From Rhodomicrobium sp. R_RK_3 (lineage in GTDB: Bacteria > Pseudomonadota > Alphaproteobacteria > Rhizobiales > Rhodomicrobiaceae), in NCBI RefSeq assembly GCF_002198715.1, contig NZ_MWLK01000006.1:1-64000 (forward strand): 64,000 nt of DNA. The letters run 5' to 3'. Under the pieces are notes generated by a model. It did not search any database. It had not been told where the DNA came from and saw only the letters and a program-made list of their open reading frames with translations. Of this stretch, positions 16,575-25,131 are shown in pieces. A program made the translations under genes and the position numbers. The first letter of the stretch is position 1, and each line of letters begins with the position of its first letter.

Positions 16575-19406
16575 ATGACATCACAAATGACGGACCAGCC
16601 CGCCATGGACGGATCGCTGCGCTTCGGCCCCTTCGTGCTGCATCCGGCGCAGCGCGTGCTGCTGGCCGGAAACAGCCCGGTCCAGCTCGGCAGCCGCGCG
16701 CTTGACATCCTCTGTCTGCTGACCGAGCGGCCCGGCGAGCTGCTCAGCAAGGACGAGATCGTCGCGAGAGTATGGCCGGACACCTATGTGGTCGACGGCA
16801 ATCTGCGGGTGCATGTCGCCGGGCTGCGCAAGGCGCTCGGCGACGGCCGGGGAGGCCTGCGCTACATCGTCACCGTGCCCAATCGCGGCTATGGCTTCAT
16901 CGCGCCCATCCAGCGCGGGCCGGCCGAGGCGCCCGCCGAACCCGCCGCCGCGCCTGCCGCTCCCGCCCCGCCCGTCCCGCGCTCGCTGCCCGCCGCGCTG
17001 CACCGCGTCATCGGACGCGCCCATGCCTTCCAGACGCTCACCGAACAGGTCGCCAGGCGGCGGCTGGTGACGGTGGTCGGCGCCGGCGGCATCGGCAAGA
17101 CGACGCTCGCCGTCACCGTCGCCGCGAGCCTGATGGAGCATCCGGAGCAGGCGCAATGGAGCCATGTGCATTTCGTCGACCTCGCCACCGTGTCCGATCC
17201 GAGGCTGGTGGCGAGCGCGCTTGCTTCGACGCTCGGCCTTGCCGCCGTCGTCGCCGATGCGCTGCCGAGCCTGCTCGCCTTCCTGCACGACAAGGCGCTT
17301 TTGATCCTGTTTGACAATTGCGAGCATGTCGTCTCCGCCGTCGCGGACGTGTCCGAGGCGATCTTGCGCGGCGCGCCGAAGGTCCACATCCTCGCCACCA
17401 GCCGCGAGCCGCTGCGCGCCGAAGGCGAATGGGTGCAGCACCTGCAGCCCTTGACCATCCCCGCCGCCGCGACCTCTACGGCAGGCGAGGCGCTGGCTTT
17501 TTCCGCCATCGAGCTGTTCGCCGAGCGCGCGGTCGCCTGTTCCGGCACATTCGCCCTGCGCGACGAGGACGTGCCCGCGATCATCGACATCTGCCGCCGC
17601 CTCGACGGCATTCCCCTTGCGCTGGAAATGGCGGCGGCGCGCGTCGATACGCTCACCGTCGGCGAGCTGGCCGCCGCGCTCAACGACCGTTTCGCGCTGC
17701 TGACCAAGGGCCGCCGCACCGCCCTGCCGCGCCACCGGACCCTGCGCGCCACGCTCGACTGGAGCTTCAACCTGCTCTCGGAGCGCGACGCCGCCGTGCT
17801 GCAGCGGCTGGCGGTCTTCGCCGGCGAGTTCACGCTGGAATCGGCCTGCGCCCTCGCAGCCTGGGGCGGCCTGAGCTCCGCCGCCATCATCGACGCCGTC
17901 TCCGACCTCGTCGCCCGCTCGCTGCTGACCGCCGATGTCAGCCGCGAGGAGACCTTCTTCCGCCTGCTGGAGACGACGCGCGCTTATGCCCGCGAAAAGA
18001 TCGAGCATTCCGCCGAGGCGGCAGCGCTCGGCCGGCGCCATGCCGAGCACTGTCTCGAGCTGTTGAGACGCGCCGAAGCGGAATGGCCCGCCGCGACCAC
18101 CGCGCGATGGCTTGCCGCTTTCGGCCGGCTGGTCGACGATGTGCGCGTGGCTTTGGCCTGGGCGTTTTCGCCCGAAGGCGACGCCGCGCTGGGCATCGAG
18201 CTCACCACCAAGGCGGCCCCGTTGCTGTTCCACCTCTCCTTCGCGGATGAATGTCGACAGCACGCGGAAAAGGCGCTGCAGGCAGCCGCCCGGTTGCGCG
18301 CCGTGCCGCCGAACCTGGAATTCGAACTCAACATCGTCTTCGGCCACGTCCTGTTCCATACGCGCGGGCCCTGTCCCGAATCCGCCGCCACCTTCCGGCG
18401 CGCGCTGCAGCTTGCGGATGAGGCGGACGACCCCGCCATGCTCGCCATGGCCTACAGCACCAATTGGATGGGCAGCTACATTGTCGGCGAGCCGGCGGAA
18501 ATGATGCGCTTCGCGCGCCTGTTCGAGGACCGGACGCGGCGAGATGCGGATGCCGCCCCGTCGTTGATGTATGACCGGATGAAAGCGCCGGCGCTGCATT
18601 TCCTTGGCAAGCAGCGCGCCGCGCGCGAGTGCGCCGAGCGCAGCCTGCAGGCGCCGATGATCCGTCCGTCCTTTCTGTCCGGCTCCCAGATCGACCGCCG
18701 CGTTTCGATGGGTGCGATCCTCGGCCGCGTGCTGTGGCTGCAAGGCCATGCCGGGCCTGCCGAGCGGGTGGCGGGCGAGACGGTCGAGATCGCCCGGCGC
18801 GAAGGGGAAAGCATCGCACTGGCCTTCGCGCTCGCCTTCTGCGCCTGCCCGGTCGCGATCTGGAACGGCGAGGCCGGATTGGCGGCCGAGCGGACCGCCC
18901 TCCTGCTGCGGCATACGGCCGAGCACTCGCTCAGCGCCTGGCGGGACTATGGCACGATCTACCAGCTTCTGTTGGCGAGCCGGCGTGATGACGGCGCGGG
19001 AAGCGATCTGTCCGCCCACGTCGCCGCGGCCGAGCTCACACCGCATCTCGCCGACCTTATCGCCACGCTCGATCCCGATCTTGCGTCGGACACCGCATTC
19101 GCGCGCGCCGACGCCGGCAAGGCGGATTGGTGCCTGCCGGAATTGCTGAGGCTGCGCGCGATCCGCGTGGCGGGCGCCGATCCGGCCCTGGCGGACACGC
19201 TGCTGCGGCGCTCCATCGAGCTGGCCCGGCGGGACGACGCACTGGCCTGGGAACTGCGCAGCTCGGCCTCCCTGGCGCGCTTATGGGCCGCCCAGGGACG
19301 GTGCGACGAAGCCGCCGGCCTGCTCGGGATTCTCGACAGGCTGCGAGACGCAGCCGCGACGCCCGATGTCAGGGATGCCGCCGCTCTCCGCCGGTCGCTC
19401 TCCTGA
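16575..19406 (+). CDS. Winged-helix regulator fused to an NB-ARC-like ATPase
   Basis: This is a 943-residue three-part regulator. An OmpR-type winged helix (about 10-105: LRFGPFVLHPAQRVL, ending IVTVPNRGYGFIAPI) is joined by an Ala/Pro-rich linker to a STAND/NB-ARC-like ATPase. The ATPase has its P-loop GAGGIGKTT near residue 170, a Walker B-like LLILFDNCEH near 245 and a sensor segment HILATSREP near 275. A long helical-repeat (TPR-like) C-terminus fills the rest. Such proteins act as nucleotide-dependent transcription switches, but the signal and target are unknown. The start could be ATG 16575, 16587 or 16605; none has an SD. Confidence 0.8.
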   Translation: MTSQMTDQPAMDGSLRFGPFVLHPAQRVLLAGNSPVQLGSRALDILCLLTERPGELLSKDEIVARVWPDTYVVDGNLRVHVAGLRKALGDGRGGLRYIVTVPNRGYGFIAPIQRGPAEAPAEPAAAPAAPAPPVPRSLPAALHRVIGRAHAFQTLTEQVARRRLVTVVGAGGIGKTTLAVTVAASLMEHPEQAQWSHVHFVDLATVSDPRLVASALASTLGLAAVVADALPSLLAFLHDKALLILFDNCEHVVSAVADVSEAILRGAPKVHILATSREPLRAEGEWVQHLQPLTIPAAATSTAGEALAFSAIELFAERAVACSGTFALRDEDVPAIIDICRRLDGIPLALEMAAARVDTLTVGELAAALNDRFALLTKGRRTALPRHRTLRATLDWSFNLLSERDAAVLQRLAVFAGEFTLESACALAAWGGLSSAAIIDAVSDLVARSLLTADVSREETFFRLLETTRAYAREKIEHSAEAAALGRRHAEHCLELLRRAEAEWPAATTARWLAAFGRLVDDVRVALAWAFSPEGDAALGIELTTKAAPLLFHLSFADECRQHAEKALQAAARLRAVPPNLEFELNIVFGHVLFHTRGPCPESAATFRRALQLADEADDPAMLAMAYSTNWMGSYIVGEPAEMMRFARLFEDRTRRDADAAPSLMYDRMKAPALHFLGKQRAARECAERSLQAPMIRPSFLSGSQIDRRVSMGAILGRVLWLQGHAGPAERVAGETVEIARREGESIALAFALAFCACPVAIWNGEAGLAAERTALLLRHTAEHSLSAWRDYGTIYQLLLASRRDDGAGSDLSAHVAAAELTPHLADLIATLDPDLASDTAFARADAGKADWCLPELLRLRAIRVAGADPALADTLLRRSIELARRDDALAWELRSSASLARLWAAQGRCDEAAGLLGILDRLRDAAATPDVRDAAALRRSLS

Positions 19407-19430
19407 GCCGGCCCTCTCCCCGACAGCCGA

Positions 19431-19471
19431 TGTTAAGCGGTGTTAAGCGGGCGCCCGGCGGGGGCGCCCGC
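19431..19471. terminator. Tandem TGTTAAGCGG pair leading into a GC hairpin
   Basis: TGTTAAGCGG is repeated head to tail at 19431-19440 and 19441-19450. The second copy runs into a perfect 10-bp stem: GCGGGCGCCC at 19447-19456 pairs with GGGCGCCCGC at 19462-19471 around a 5-base loop. The hairpin would end the upstream regulator transcript. The direct repeat looks like a regulator site. Confidence 0.5.
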
Positions 19472-19482
19472 CCGCTTACAAG

Positions 19483-19512
19483 CCGTTGCCGGCCAACGGT
19501 TTTGCGCGCAAA
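19483..19512 (+). terminator. Second hairpin with T-run, then a TTTGCGCGCAAA palindrome
   Basis: CCGTTG at 19483-19488 pairs with CAACGG at 19494-19499 and is followed by four T, giving a small intrinsic-terminator shape. The T-run merges into a perfect 12-bp palindrome, TTTGCGCGCAAA, at 19501-19512. The palindrome lies about 90 bases ahead of the next regulator start and may be its operator. Confidence 0.4.
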
Positions 19513-19604
19513 TCGCGCTAAGACGAGTGCTGCAAGCTTTTGCATCCGCTAACTCGAAGCTGCGGCCGCCCGCCGGCATGATCGCTCCGAACCGGAGAGA
19601 TGAC

Positions 19605-20777
19605 ATGCTGAACAATCCGACCGCCGCCATCGCCCTTATCGACGCCGACGGCCTTCCCAATGAGCGCGCGCCCGACCGGTTGCGACGCCTGCTGGCGGAG
19701 GGGCGGGACGAACTTTACCGGCTGTACCACATCGCCCGGCAGGCGGGGTGCGAGCTTGTCGTCTGCGATGCGCAGGACATCGGCGGCCGAGAAACGCTCC
19801 AGCCCGCATTCGAGACGGCCGGCGCCGTGCCCGAGCCCAATGTCGTGCCAGTCGATTTTGGCAAAGCCCTCCGGCGACGCCAGGTCAGCCTGACGGATGC
19901 CGCGGCGCCCCTTCATGACGCGGACGGCAATCTGGTCGGCAGGCTGGATGTCCGCCCATTCGACCGTAATGCTCATGAGAAGCCCGACGCACTGACCCGC
20001 GCCATCCTGGCGACGACCGCCCGCGCCATCGAGGAGCGCGCGTTCCGGGAGCGTTATCGCGGCGAATATATCCTCGCCGTCAGCCCGAGCCATGCCCCGC
20101 ACCAGACGATGCTGTTCGTCGTGGACCGCTGCCAGACGATCATCGCGGCGGACCGCCATGGCCGCGCCATGCTGGCCGAGCGCTTTTCCGAATTGGCGTC
20201 GCGCACAACTGGCATCAGCCTGTGGGCCCTGTTCGAGAAAAATCCGGCGCTGCTCCGCCCGAAGGATCCCGGCGACATCGGCACGGAGCTGGTCCCGGTT
20301 GGGAGCGGGCAAGCCTGGCCCGCGCTGCTGACGCCGCCGGAATCGTCGAGCCCATCCTGGCGCAGCGCCGACCGCAGCCAGCACGCGCGGGCAAGGCTCG
20401 GCGCCATCGTCACCACCGCGCTTCAGCCGACGCCACCACGGGCCAGCGGAGGGCTCCCGCCGTCCATCCAGCGCCGGGTCTGCGAGCATATCGATGCAAA
20501 CCTGGAAGCCCGCATCGAACTTGCCGAGCTCGCCGAGATCGCCAACCTGTCCCGCTGCCACTTCGCCTACGCCTTCAAGCGATCGCTCGGGGAGACGCCG
20601 CACCGCTACGTGATGTCCCGAAGGCTGGAAAAGGCGCGGGCCCTGCTGGCGGAAACCGAGATGCCGCTGGCGGAGATCGCCATTGCCGCCGGCTTTGCGG
20701 ACCAAAGCCATTTTTCACGCTGCTTCCGCGACGTCTTCGGCTTGTCTCCGAGCCAATTCCGGCGGTCGCAGCGCTAG
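19605..20777 (+). CDS. AraC-type regulator with a GAF-like N-terminal domain
   Basis: This is a 390-residue regulator. The N-terminal part (about 10-150) resembles the GAF-like sensor of acetoin-type regulators, including DAAAPLHDADGNLVGRLDV. A middle region (about 155-210) may be a second, PAS-like sensor. The C-terminal AraC helix-turn-helix pair spans about 290-388, with LAEIAIAAGFADQSHFSRCF the second recognition unit. The ATG at 19605 has GGAGAGA upstream. It is unrelated to the two AraC proteins around paoABC. The target is unknown; the closest downstream genes are on the other strand. Confidence 0.82.
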   Translation: MLNNPTAAIALIDADGLPNERAPDRLRRLLAEGRDELYRLYHIARQAGCELVVCDAQDIGGRETLQPAFETAGAVPEPNVVPVDFGKALRRRQVSLTDAAAPLHDADGNLVGRLDVRPFDRNAHEKPDALTRAILATTARAIEERAFRERYRGEYILAVSPSHAPHQTMLFVVDRCQTIIAADRHGRAMLAERFSELASRTTGISLWALFEKNPALLRPKDPGDIGTELVPVGSGQAWPALLTPPESSSPSWRSADRSQHARARLGAIVTTALQPTPPRASGGLPPSIQRRVCEHIDANLEARIELAELAEIANLSRCHFAYAFKRSLGETPHRYVMSRRLEKARALLAETEMPLAEIAIAAGFADQSHFSRCFRDVFGLSPSQFRRSQR

Positions 20778-20857
20778 CCAAGAAACCGAAGGGGCTTCGC
20801 GCTGCGCGCGAAGATGTTTCGTATTCGTGAGCGGTCTCAAACCGGACCGATAGCGGT

Positions 20858-21958
20858 CTAGCTTTCTTCCACCCGGCCCCTGGCGCGCATAAAACTGTGG
20901 TGGATCAGCGCCAGGCCGACGCCGGCCATGATGCCGAGGGCGACCGCGATCGCCAGCACCTTCATGCCGCGCGGCGAGCTGCGCGCATTCGGGCGGGTCG
21001 CGCGGGTGATGACGCGGGTATTGGTGACGGGGTAGCTCTGGGTCTGCACCGTTTCGGTATAGGCCTGAAGGTAGCTCTCATAGATCTTGCGGTAGGTCGT
21101 CGCCTGCGATTCCAGATCCTCGAGGCTGTAGGTGACGGGAGGCTCGTCGGCCCCGGCTGCCGCGGCGCCGTTGGCCGCCTCGCCGGCCGGCTCGGCGCTG
21201 GTGCTGCTGGGGAAGCGATAGTCGCGGCGAGCTTTGAATTCCTTTACCCGCAAGGCCGCCTCGTTCATCTGCTGGCGCAGGGAATCGATACGCTTCTCCA
21301 GCCAGATGCTGCCCTGGCGGGCGGCCTCGGCGCGGGTTTCGAGCTGGTCCTCGATATAGCTGTCGGCGATGGCGTTGGCGACGCGGGCGGCCTGATCGCG
21401 GTCCGGCGCGCTGTAGGAAATCTCGATCACATGAGACAGGCCGAGCCGGCCGACGCCCATGCCCGTCCAAAGATATTCCATGGCGTCCCGCAGGCGGCTC
21501 TTCTGGGCCGCCGCGTCGTTGCTTTCGGCCGAACGGAAGGCGGAGAGCAGCGTGCGCAGCCAGCTTAGCGGGTTGAGCGAGACGCCGCCCGGCGGCTCGG
21601 GCTGGGCGTCGAGGAAGCCGGCGTTCTTCACCACCTTCTCGGCGATCTTCTCCGACATGATGATGGCGATCTGGCTTTCCACTGCCGGCGTGTCGAGCGT
21701 GGCGATGCTTTCGGAGACCTGCTCGCGGAAATTCTGCGGCAGCCGGCTCTCGATCAGCACCTGCGCCTTAGCCGTGTAGATCGGCGTCGCGGTCAGCACG
21801 TAGAGGAAGGAGAGCACCGCGCCGACAGTGACACAGGCGCCGATCAGGAAGCGGTAGCCCCAGAGGAAGGCCACGATGTCGCTCAGCGACAGATCCACCT
21901 CGCCCGGTTGGCGGTCGGAGGAATATTGCTGCGCCGGCCTGTTTACGAAATCGTCCAT
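20858..21958 (-). CDS. Wzz/ExoP-N polysaccharide chain-length protein
   Basis: This is a 366-residue inner-membrane polysaccharide co-polymerase. A first membrane helix (about 32-52, in FLIGACVTVGAVLSFLYVL) precedes the Wzz domain. A long periplasmic helical region follows, then a GNVR/proline-rich segment (about 290-330) and a second membrane helix (about 336-356). The tail is a short basic cytoplasmic end with no BY-kinase domain and no Walker motif, so it matches only the N-terminal half of ExoP. The ATG at 21958 has CGGAG seven bases upstream. It should set polysaccharide chain length together with the ExoF-like protein. Confidence 0.85.
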   Translation of the reverse strand: MDDFVNRPAQQYSSDRQPGEVDLSLSDIVAFLWGYRFLIGACVTVGAVLSFLYVLTATPIYTAKAQVLIESRLPQNFREQVSESIATLDTPAVESQIAIIMSEKIAEKVVKNAGFLDAQPEPPGGVSLNPLSWLRTLLSAFRSAESNDAAAQKSRLRDAMEYLWTGMGVGRLGLSHVIEISYSAPDRDQAARVANAIADSYIEDQLETRAEAARQGSIWLEKRIDSLRQQMNEAALRVKEFKARRDYRFPSSTSAEPAGEAANGAAAAGADEPPVTYSLEDLESQATTYRKIYESYLQAYTETVQTQSYPVTNTRVITRATRPNARSSPRGMKVLAIAVALGIMAGVGLALIHHSFMRARGRVEES

Positions 21959-22537
21959 CAGGGCTCCGAAACGGTGCACGGGGCCAGGCTCAAGCGGAGC
22001 GCTGCGGCCCTTCAAGACGCGAGCGCTCGGGGCGCGCGTGGCTTTCCTTTGGCGTGACAATAGCAGATCTGCCTTTGGTGTGAAGCTTGCCGGACACAGC
22101 GACGGAGAAACGCCCGCGGACGCGGTGCGCCAGCCTTCGAAGCGAGGCAGGTTGTCGTCTGGCGCCGCCCCCCAAACAACTGAGATCATGGCGCTTTCTA
22201 TTGCGTTGTTTTATCGCGCCGACATTGACAGGCTGTTAACGTCTCACCGCAATCTTCCGTGATCTACCGCCAAAGCGGTATGCGAGGCAAGGCGGCCGCG
22301 ACAATCGGCGCATGGGTGTCGCGAACCAGCCGAAAAGACCATGATTGCGCAGGAAAAGCAGTGGCGCAGCCCACAACTTGCCCCGCCGGCCCATGCGGGA
22401 GAATACAGGTTGCCGGGCGTCGCCCGCGTTAAGGCTGATTGCAGTTTTCCGATTCATACGGAAAATTCAGCCTTGCATAGTTTGAGCGAAGATTCGTTGA
22501 TCGCCAGACCAGCCGGGCCAATTGCCGAGGGAAGAGT
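21959..22537. promoter_or_regulatory. Long divergent intergenic region between two polysaccharide genes
   Basis: These 579 bases separate the Wzz gene from the divergent pyruvyltransferase gene. No convincing protein is encoded. TACCGC at 22265-22270 and GCGGTA at 22275-22280 form an inverted repeat that could be an operator. TTGACA at 22225-22230 looks like a -35 element but has no good -10 at the right distance. A nested hairpin is listed separately at 22431-22474. Confidence 0.45.
22431..22474 (+). promoter_or_regulatory. Nested two-stem leader hairpin
   Basis: AAGGCTGA (22431-22438) pairs exactly with TCAGCCTT (22467-22474). Inside this, TTTTCCG (22445-22451) pairs exactly with CGGAAAA (22459-22465) around a 7-base loop. 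Only a 6-base bulge on one side and one base on the other separate the two stems. It ends 63 bases ahead of the GTG start of the pyruvyltransferase gene, where a structured 5' leader could control expression. Confidence 0.45.
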
Positions 22538-23842
22538 GTGAGCACGTCCAGTCAGCGCAATCTGCGGTTTCTCCCAGCCTCCCGGCGCTCCTCGCCTTCC
22601 CGCGCGAAGGGACGGCCGGGCGCGGGCACCGGCGGCGGCGGCGGCAAGCCGGTTTCGACGCGGATCGGCATTTTCGGCCAGTTCGGCAGCGGCAATCTCG
22701 GCAATGACGGTTCGATGGAGAGCTTCCTCGGCTTCCTGCGCGCCGACCGTCCGGGCGCGGAGCTCGTGTCGATCTGCCACACGCCCGAGCTGATCGGCGA
22801 GCGCTTCAGCATCCCGACCGTGCCGATCCGGCCGCAACTGCCCGGCAGCCCGCTGTTCCGCGGCGTCAACAAGCTGCTGCTCGGCGCGCCCAACCGGCTG
22901 CTCGACCTGATCCGGGCGGTTCGCATCGCGCGCGGCTTCGACGTCATCCTCGTGCCCGGCACCGGCATTCTCGACGATTTCGGCGAGCGCTGGAAGGACA
23001 TGCCCTATATTCTGTTCAACTGGACGCTCGCCTGCCGCCTCGCGGGGACGCCTTTCGCCTTCGTCAGCATCGGCGCCGGGCCGATCGTGCATCCCTTCAG
23101 CCGCTGGCTGATGAAATCGGCGGCGCGCATGGCCCACTATCGCTCCTATCGCGACGAGCAATCCAAGCGCTATATGGCCGGCATCGGCCTCGACCGGCCG
23201 GGCGACCGGGTGACGCCGGATCTGGCCTTCCGGCTGCCGCTGCCCGAGAAGCGCAATGCGGCGTCGGCGAAACCGATGATCGGGCTCGGCATGATGGGCT
23301 ATAGCGGCTGGAAACACGCCCAGGCCGATGGCGAGGCGATTTACCGGGCCTATATCGCCAAGATGGCGGCATTCGGCAAATGGCTGCTGGATGGCGGTTA
23401 CGGCGTGCGGCTGATCGTCGGCGACAAGGGCGACCGGCAGGCGGTGCTCGATGTCGGCGCGGCGCTGGCGAAGCGGCCGGGCACCGCGGCGGGCGACGTC
23501 ATCGCCGAGCCGGCGGAGTCGCTGACCGACGTGATGCGCCAGATCGCCGAGACCGAGCTGCTGGTCGCGACGCGCTTCCACAATGTCGTCTGCGGGCTGA
23601 TGGTCGGCAAGCCGGTGATCTCCATCGGCTATGCCAGGAAGAACGACGTGCTGCTGGCCGAGGCTGGCCTTGCCGATTTCTGCCAGCATATCGAGCGGCT
23701 GGATGTCGACGCGCTAAAGCTGCAATTCGAGCAGCTCATGCGCGACCGCGACCGGCATATCCCGGAGATCACGGCGATGGCCGCGAATTATCGAAGCGCG
23801 CTCGCCGAACAGGAACAGCAGATGCTGAGGGAGCTGTTTTAG
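22538..23842 (+). CDS. Polysaccharide pyruvyltransferase family protein
   Basis: This is a 434-residue protein of the pyruvyltransferase (CsaB/ExoV-like) family, which puts pyruvate ketals on exopolysaccharide sugars from phosphoenolpyruvate. Landmarks are GIFGQFGSGNLGNDGS (about 43-58), VPGTGILDDFG (about 140), and ATRFHNVVCGLMVGKPVISI with YARKND (about 345-370), all standard for the family. The first 40 residues are a low-complexity Ser/Gly/Arg tail. The start is GTG at 22538 with GAGGGAAG just upstream; no ATG precedes the domain. Pyruvylation would make the polymer acidic, as in succinoglycan. Family assignment is firm; the acceptor is inferred. Confidence 0.83.
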   Translation: MSTSSQRNLRFLPASRRSSPSRAKGRPGAGTGGGGGKPVSTRIGIFGQFGSGNLGNDGSMESFLGFLRADRPGAELVSICHTPELIGERFSIPTVPIRPQLPGSPLFRGVNKLLLGAPNRLLDLIRAVRIARGFDVILVPGTGILDDFGERWKDMPYILFNWTLACRLAGTPFAFVSIGAGPIVHPFSRWLMKSAARMAHYRSYRDEQSKRYMAGIGLDRPGDRVTPDLAFRLPLPEKRNAASAKPMIGLGMMGYSGWKHAQADGEAIYRAYIAKMAAFGKWLLDGGYGVRLIVGDKGDRQAVLDVGAALAKRPGTAAGDVIAEPAESLTDVMRQIAETELLVATRFHNVVCGLMVGKPVISIGYARKNDVLLAEAGLADFCQHIERLDVDALKLQFEQLMRDRDRHIPEITAMAANYRSALAEQEQQMLRELF

Positions 23843-23895
23843 GGGCATCGGTCGGGGCGGAAAACCGACGGCTGTAAGCAATCCGCAGCCAAATT

Positions 23896-24027
23896 CCCTC
23901 TCCCATGGGGAGAGGGTTAGGGTGAGGGGGTAATCCCTATCGGTAAGGCAAGACATCGCCACACGGAGAGGCATTAACCCCTCACCCGGCACGCTAACGC
24001 GCGCCGCCCTCTCCCCATGGGAGAGGG
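23896..24027. repeat. Composite inverted repeat of about 130 bp
   Basis: Two arms face each other. CCCTCTCCCATGGGGAGAGGG (21 bp, 23896-23916) runs into GGGTGAGGGGG (about 23920-23930). In reverse order come CCCCTCACCC (about 23978-23987) and a second copy of the CCCTCTCC palindrome (24007-24027). The whole could fold into one long hairpin with palindromic tips. It lies between convergent genes and belongs to the same core family as 104-120. It is probably a dispersed intergenic element that also terminates transcription. Confidence 0.65.
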
Positions 24028-24080
24028 CTGGGCTGCGAGGGATTTAGAGGCTGAGGAACGCGGCGCTCTGGCCGTTTGCG

Positions 24081-25130
24081 TCAGGGGAACAGCGGCAATT
24101 GCTGCAAGCCGGCGGTTTCGGGCAGGCCGAACATCAGGTTGAAATTCTGGATCGCCTGGCCGGCCGAGCCCTTCACCAGATTGTCGATGACGCCGATGAT
24201 GATGGCGCGGCCGGGAACCCGGTCGGCGAAGACGCCGATCTGGCAATAGTTGGAGCCGCGCACATTCTGCGTCGCCGGGATGACGCCCTTGGCGGCGACA
24301 TGGACGAAGGGCTTTTCCGCATAGGCCGCGCTCAGCGAGGCGCGGAGGTCGTCGGCCGTGGCGCCGCCTTGCAGCCGGACATAGCACGTCACCAGTTCGC
24401 CCCGGCTCATCGGGATCAGATGCGGGGTGAAATTCACCACCACCGCGCGTCCCGCCACCTTGCCGATTTCCTGCTCGATCTCGGGCGCGTGACGGTGGGT
24501 GCCGATGCCATAGGGCGACAGGCCCTCGCCGGCCTCGGCCATCAGAAGGTTCTGCTTCAGCGAACGGCCCGCGCCGGTGACGCCCGACTTGGCGTCGATG
24601 ATGAGATCGCCGGCGTCGATCATTCCAGCGGCGACCGGCGGCAGCAAGCTCAGCAGCGCGGCCGTCGGATAGCAGCCCGGGCAGGCGACCAGCCGCGCGG
24701 CGGCGATGGCTTCGGCATTGTGCTCGGTCAGCCCGTAGGCGGCTTCGGCCAGGAGATCCTGCGCGTCATGCGAGCGGCCATACCACTGCGCATAGACATC
24801 GACATCGCGCAGCCGGAAATCGGCCGACATGTCGATGATCTTCACATGGCCGGGCAGGTGCTTGATGAGATCCTGCGCGGTGCCGTGCGGCAGGCCGGAG
24901 AAGACGGCGTCGCAGCCGGACCAGTCGGCGTCTTCCGCCTTGACCAGATCGGGCGCTTTGAGAAAAGCGAAATGCGGAAAAACCCCGGCCAGGGGCTTTC
25001 CCGCATGGGAGGAGGCGGCGAGAACGCCGATCTCCATATTCGGGTGGCAGGCGGCCAAGCGGATGAGGTCGGCGCCCGTGTAACCGGACGCGCCCAAAAC
25101 CCCGATCCTGATGCCGGCCCCGCTCGCCAT
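24081..25130 (-). CDS. argC: N-acetyl-gamma-glutamyl-phosphate reductase
   Basis: This 349-residue enzyme catalyses the NADPH-dependent reduction of N-acetylglutamyl phosphate, the third step of arginine synthesis. The N-terminal GVLGASGYTGADLIRL (about 8-23) binds NADP. The catalytic cysteine lies in VACPGCYPTAALL near residue 153, and HRHAPEIEQE holds the conserved histidine region. The length fits type 1 ArgC. It starts one base after the rpsI stop, the order found in many Hyphomicrobiales, so it is likely co-transcribed with the ribosomal protein genes. Confidence 0.96.
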   Translation of the reverse strand: MASGAGIRIGVLGASGYTGADLIRLAACHPNMEIGVLAASSHAGKPLAGVFPHFAFLKAPDLVKAEDADWSGCDAVFSGLPHGTAQDLIKHLPGHVKIIDMSADFRLRDVDVYAQWYGRSHDAQDLLAEAAYGLTEHNAEAIAAARLVACPGCYPTAALLSLLPPVAAGMIDAGDLIIDAKSGVTGAGRSLKQNLLMAEAGEGLSPYGIGTHRHAPEIEQEIGKVAGRAVVVNFTPHLIPMSRGELVTCYVRLQGGATADDLRASLSAAYAEKPFVHVAAKGVIPATQNVRGSNYCQIGVFADRVPGRAIIIGVIDNLVKGSAGQAIQNFNLMFGLPETAGLQQLPLFP

Positions 25131-25131
25131 G

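Noticed and set aside
16581-19046. An open frame of 821 codons on the minus strand, opposite the winged-helix/ATPase gene
   Set aside because: It is a GC-rich antisense shadow. The plus strand encodes clear motifs over its whole length, and the minus frame has none. The same applies to the long antisense frames opposite ngg, exoF, ilvD and guaB.
6486-20777. Integrated element or prophage
   Set aside because: No integrase, transposase, phage gene, tRNA target or flanking direct repeat was found, although the block does interrupt the exo genes.
22236-22457. A 73-codon minus-strand frame in the gap before the pyruvyltransferase gene
   Set aside because: It has no SD, an Arg/Pro-rich random-looking composition and overlaps the nested hairpin.
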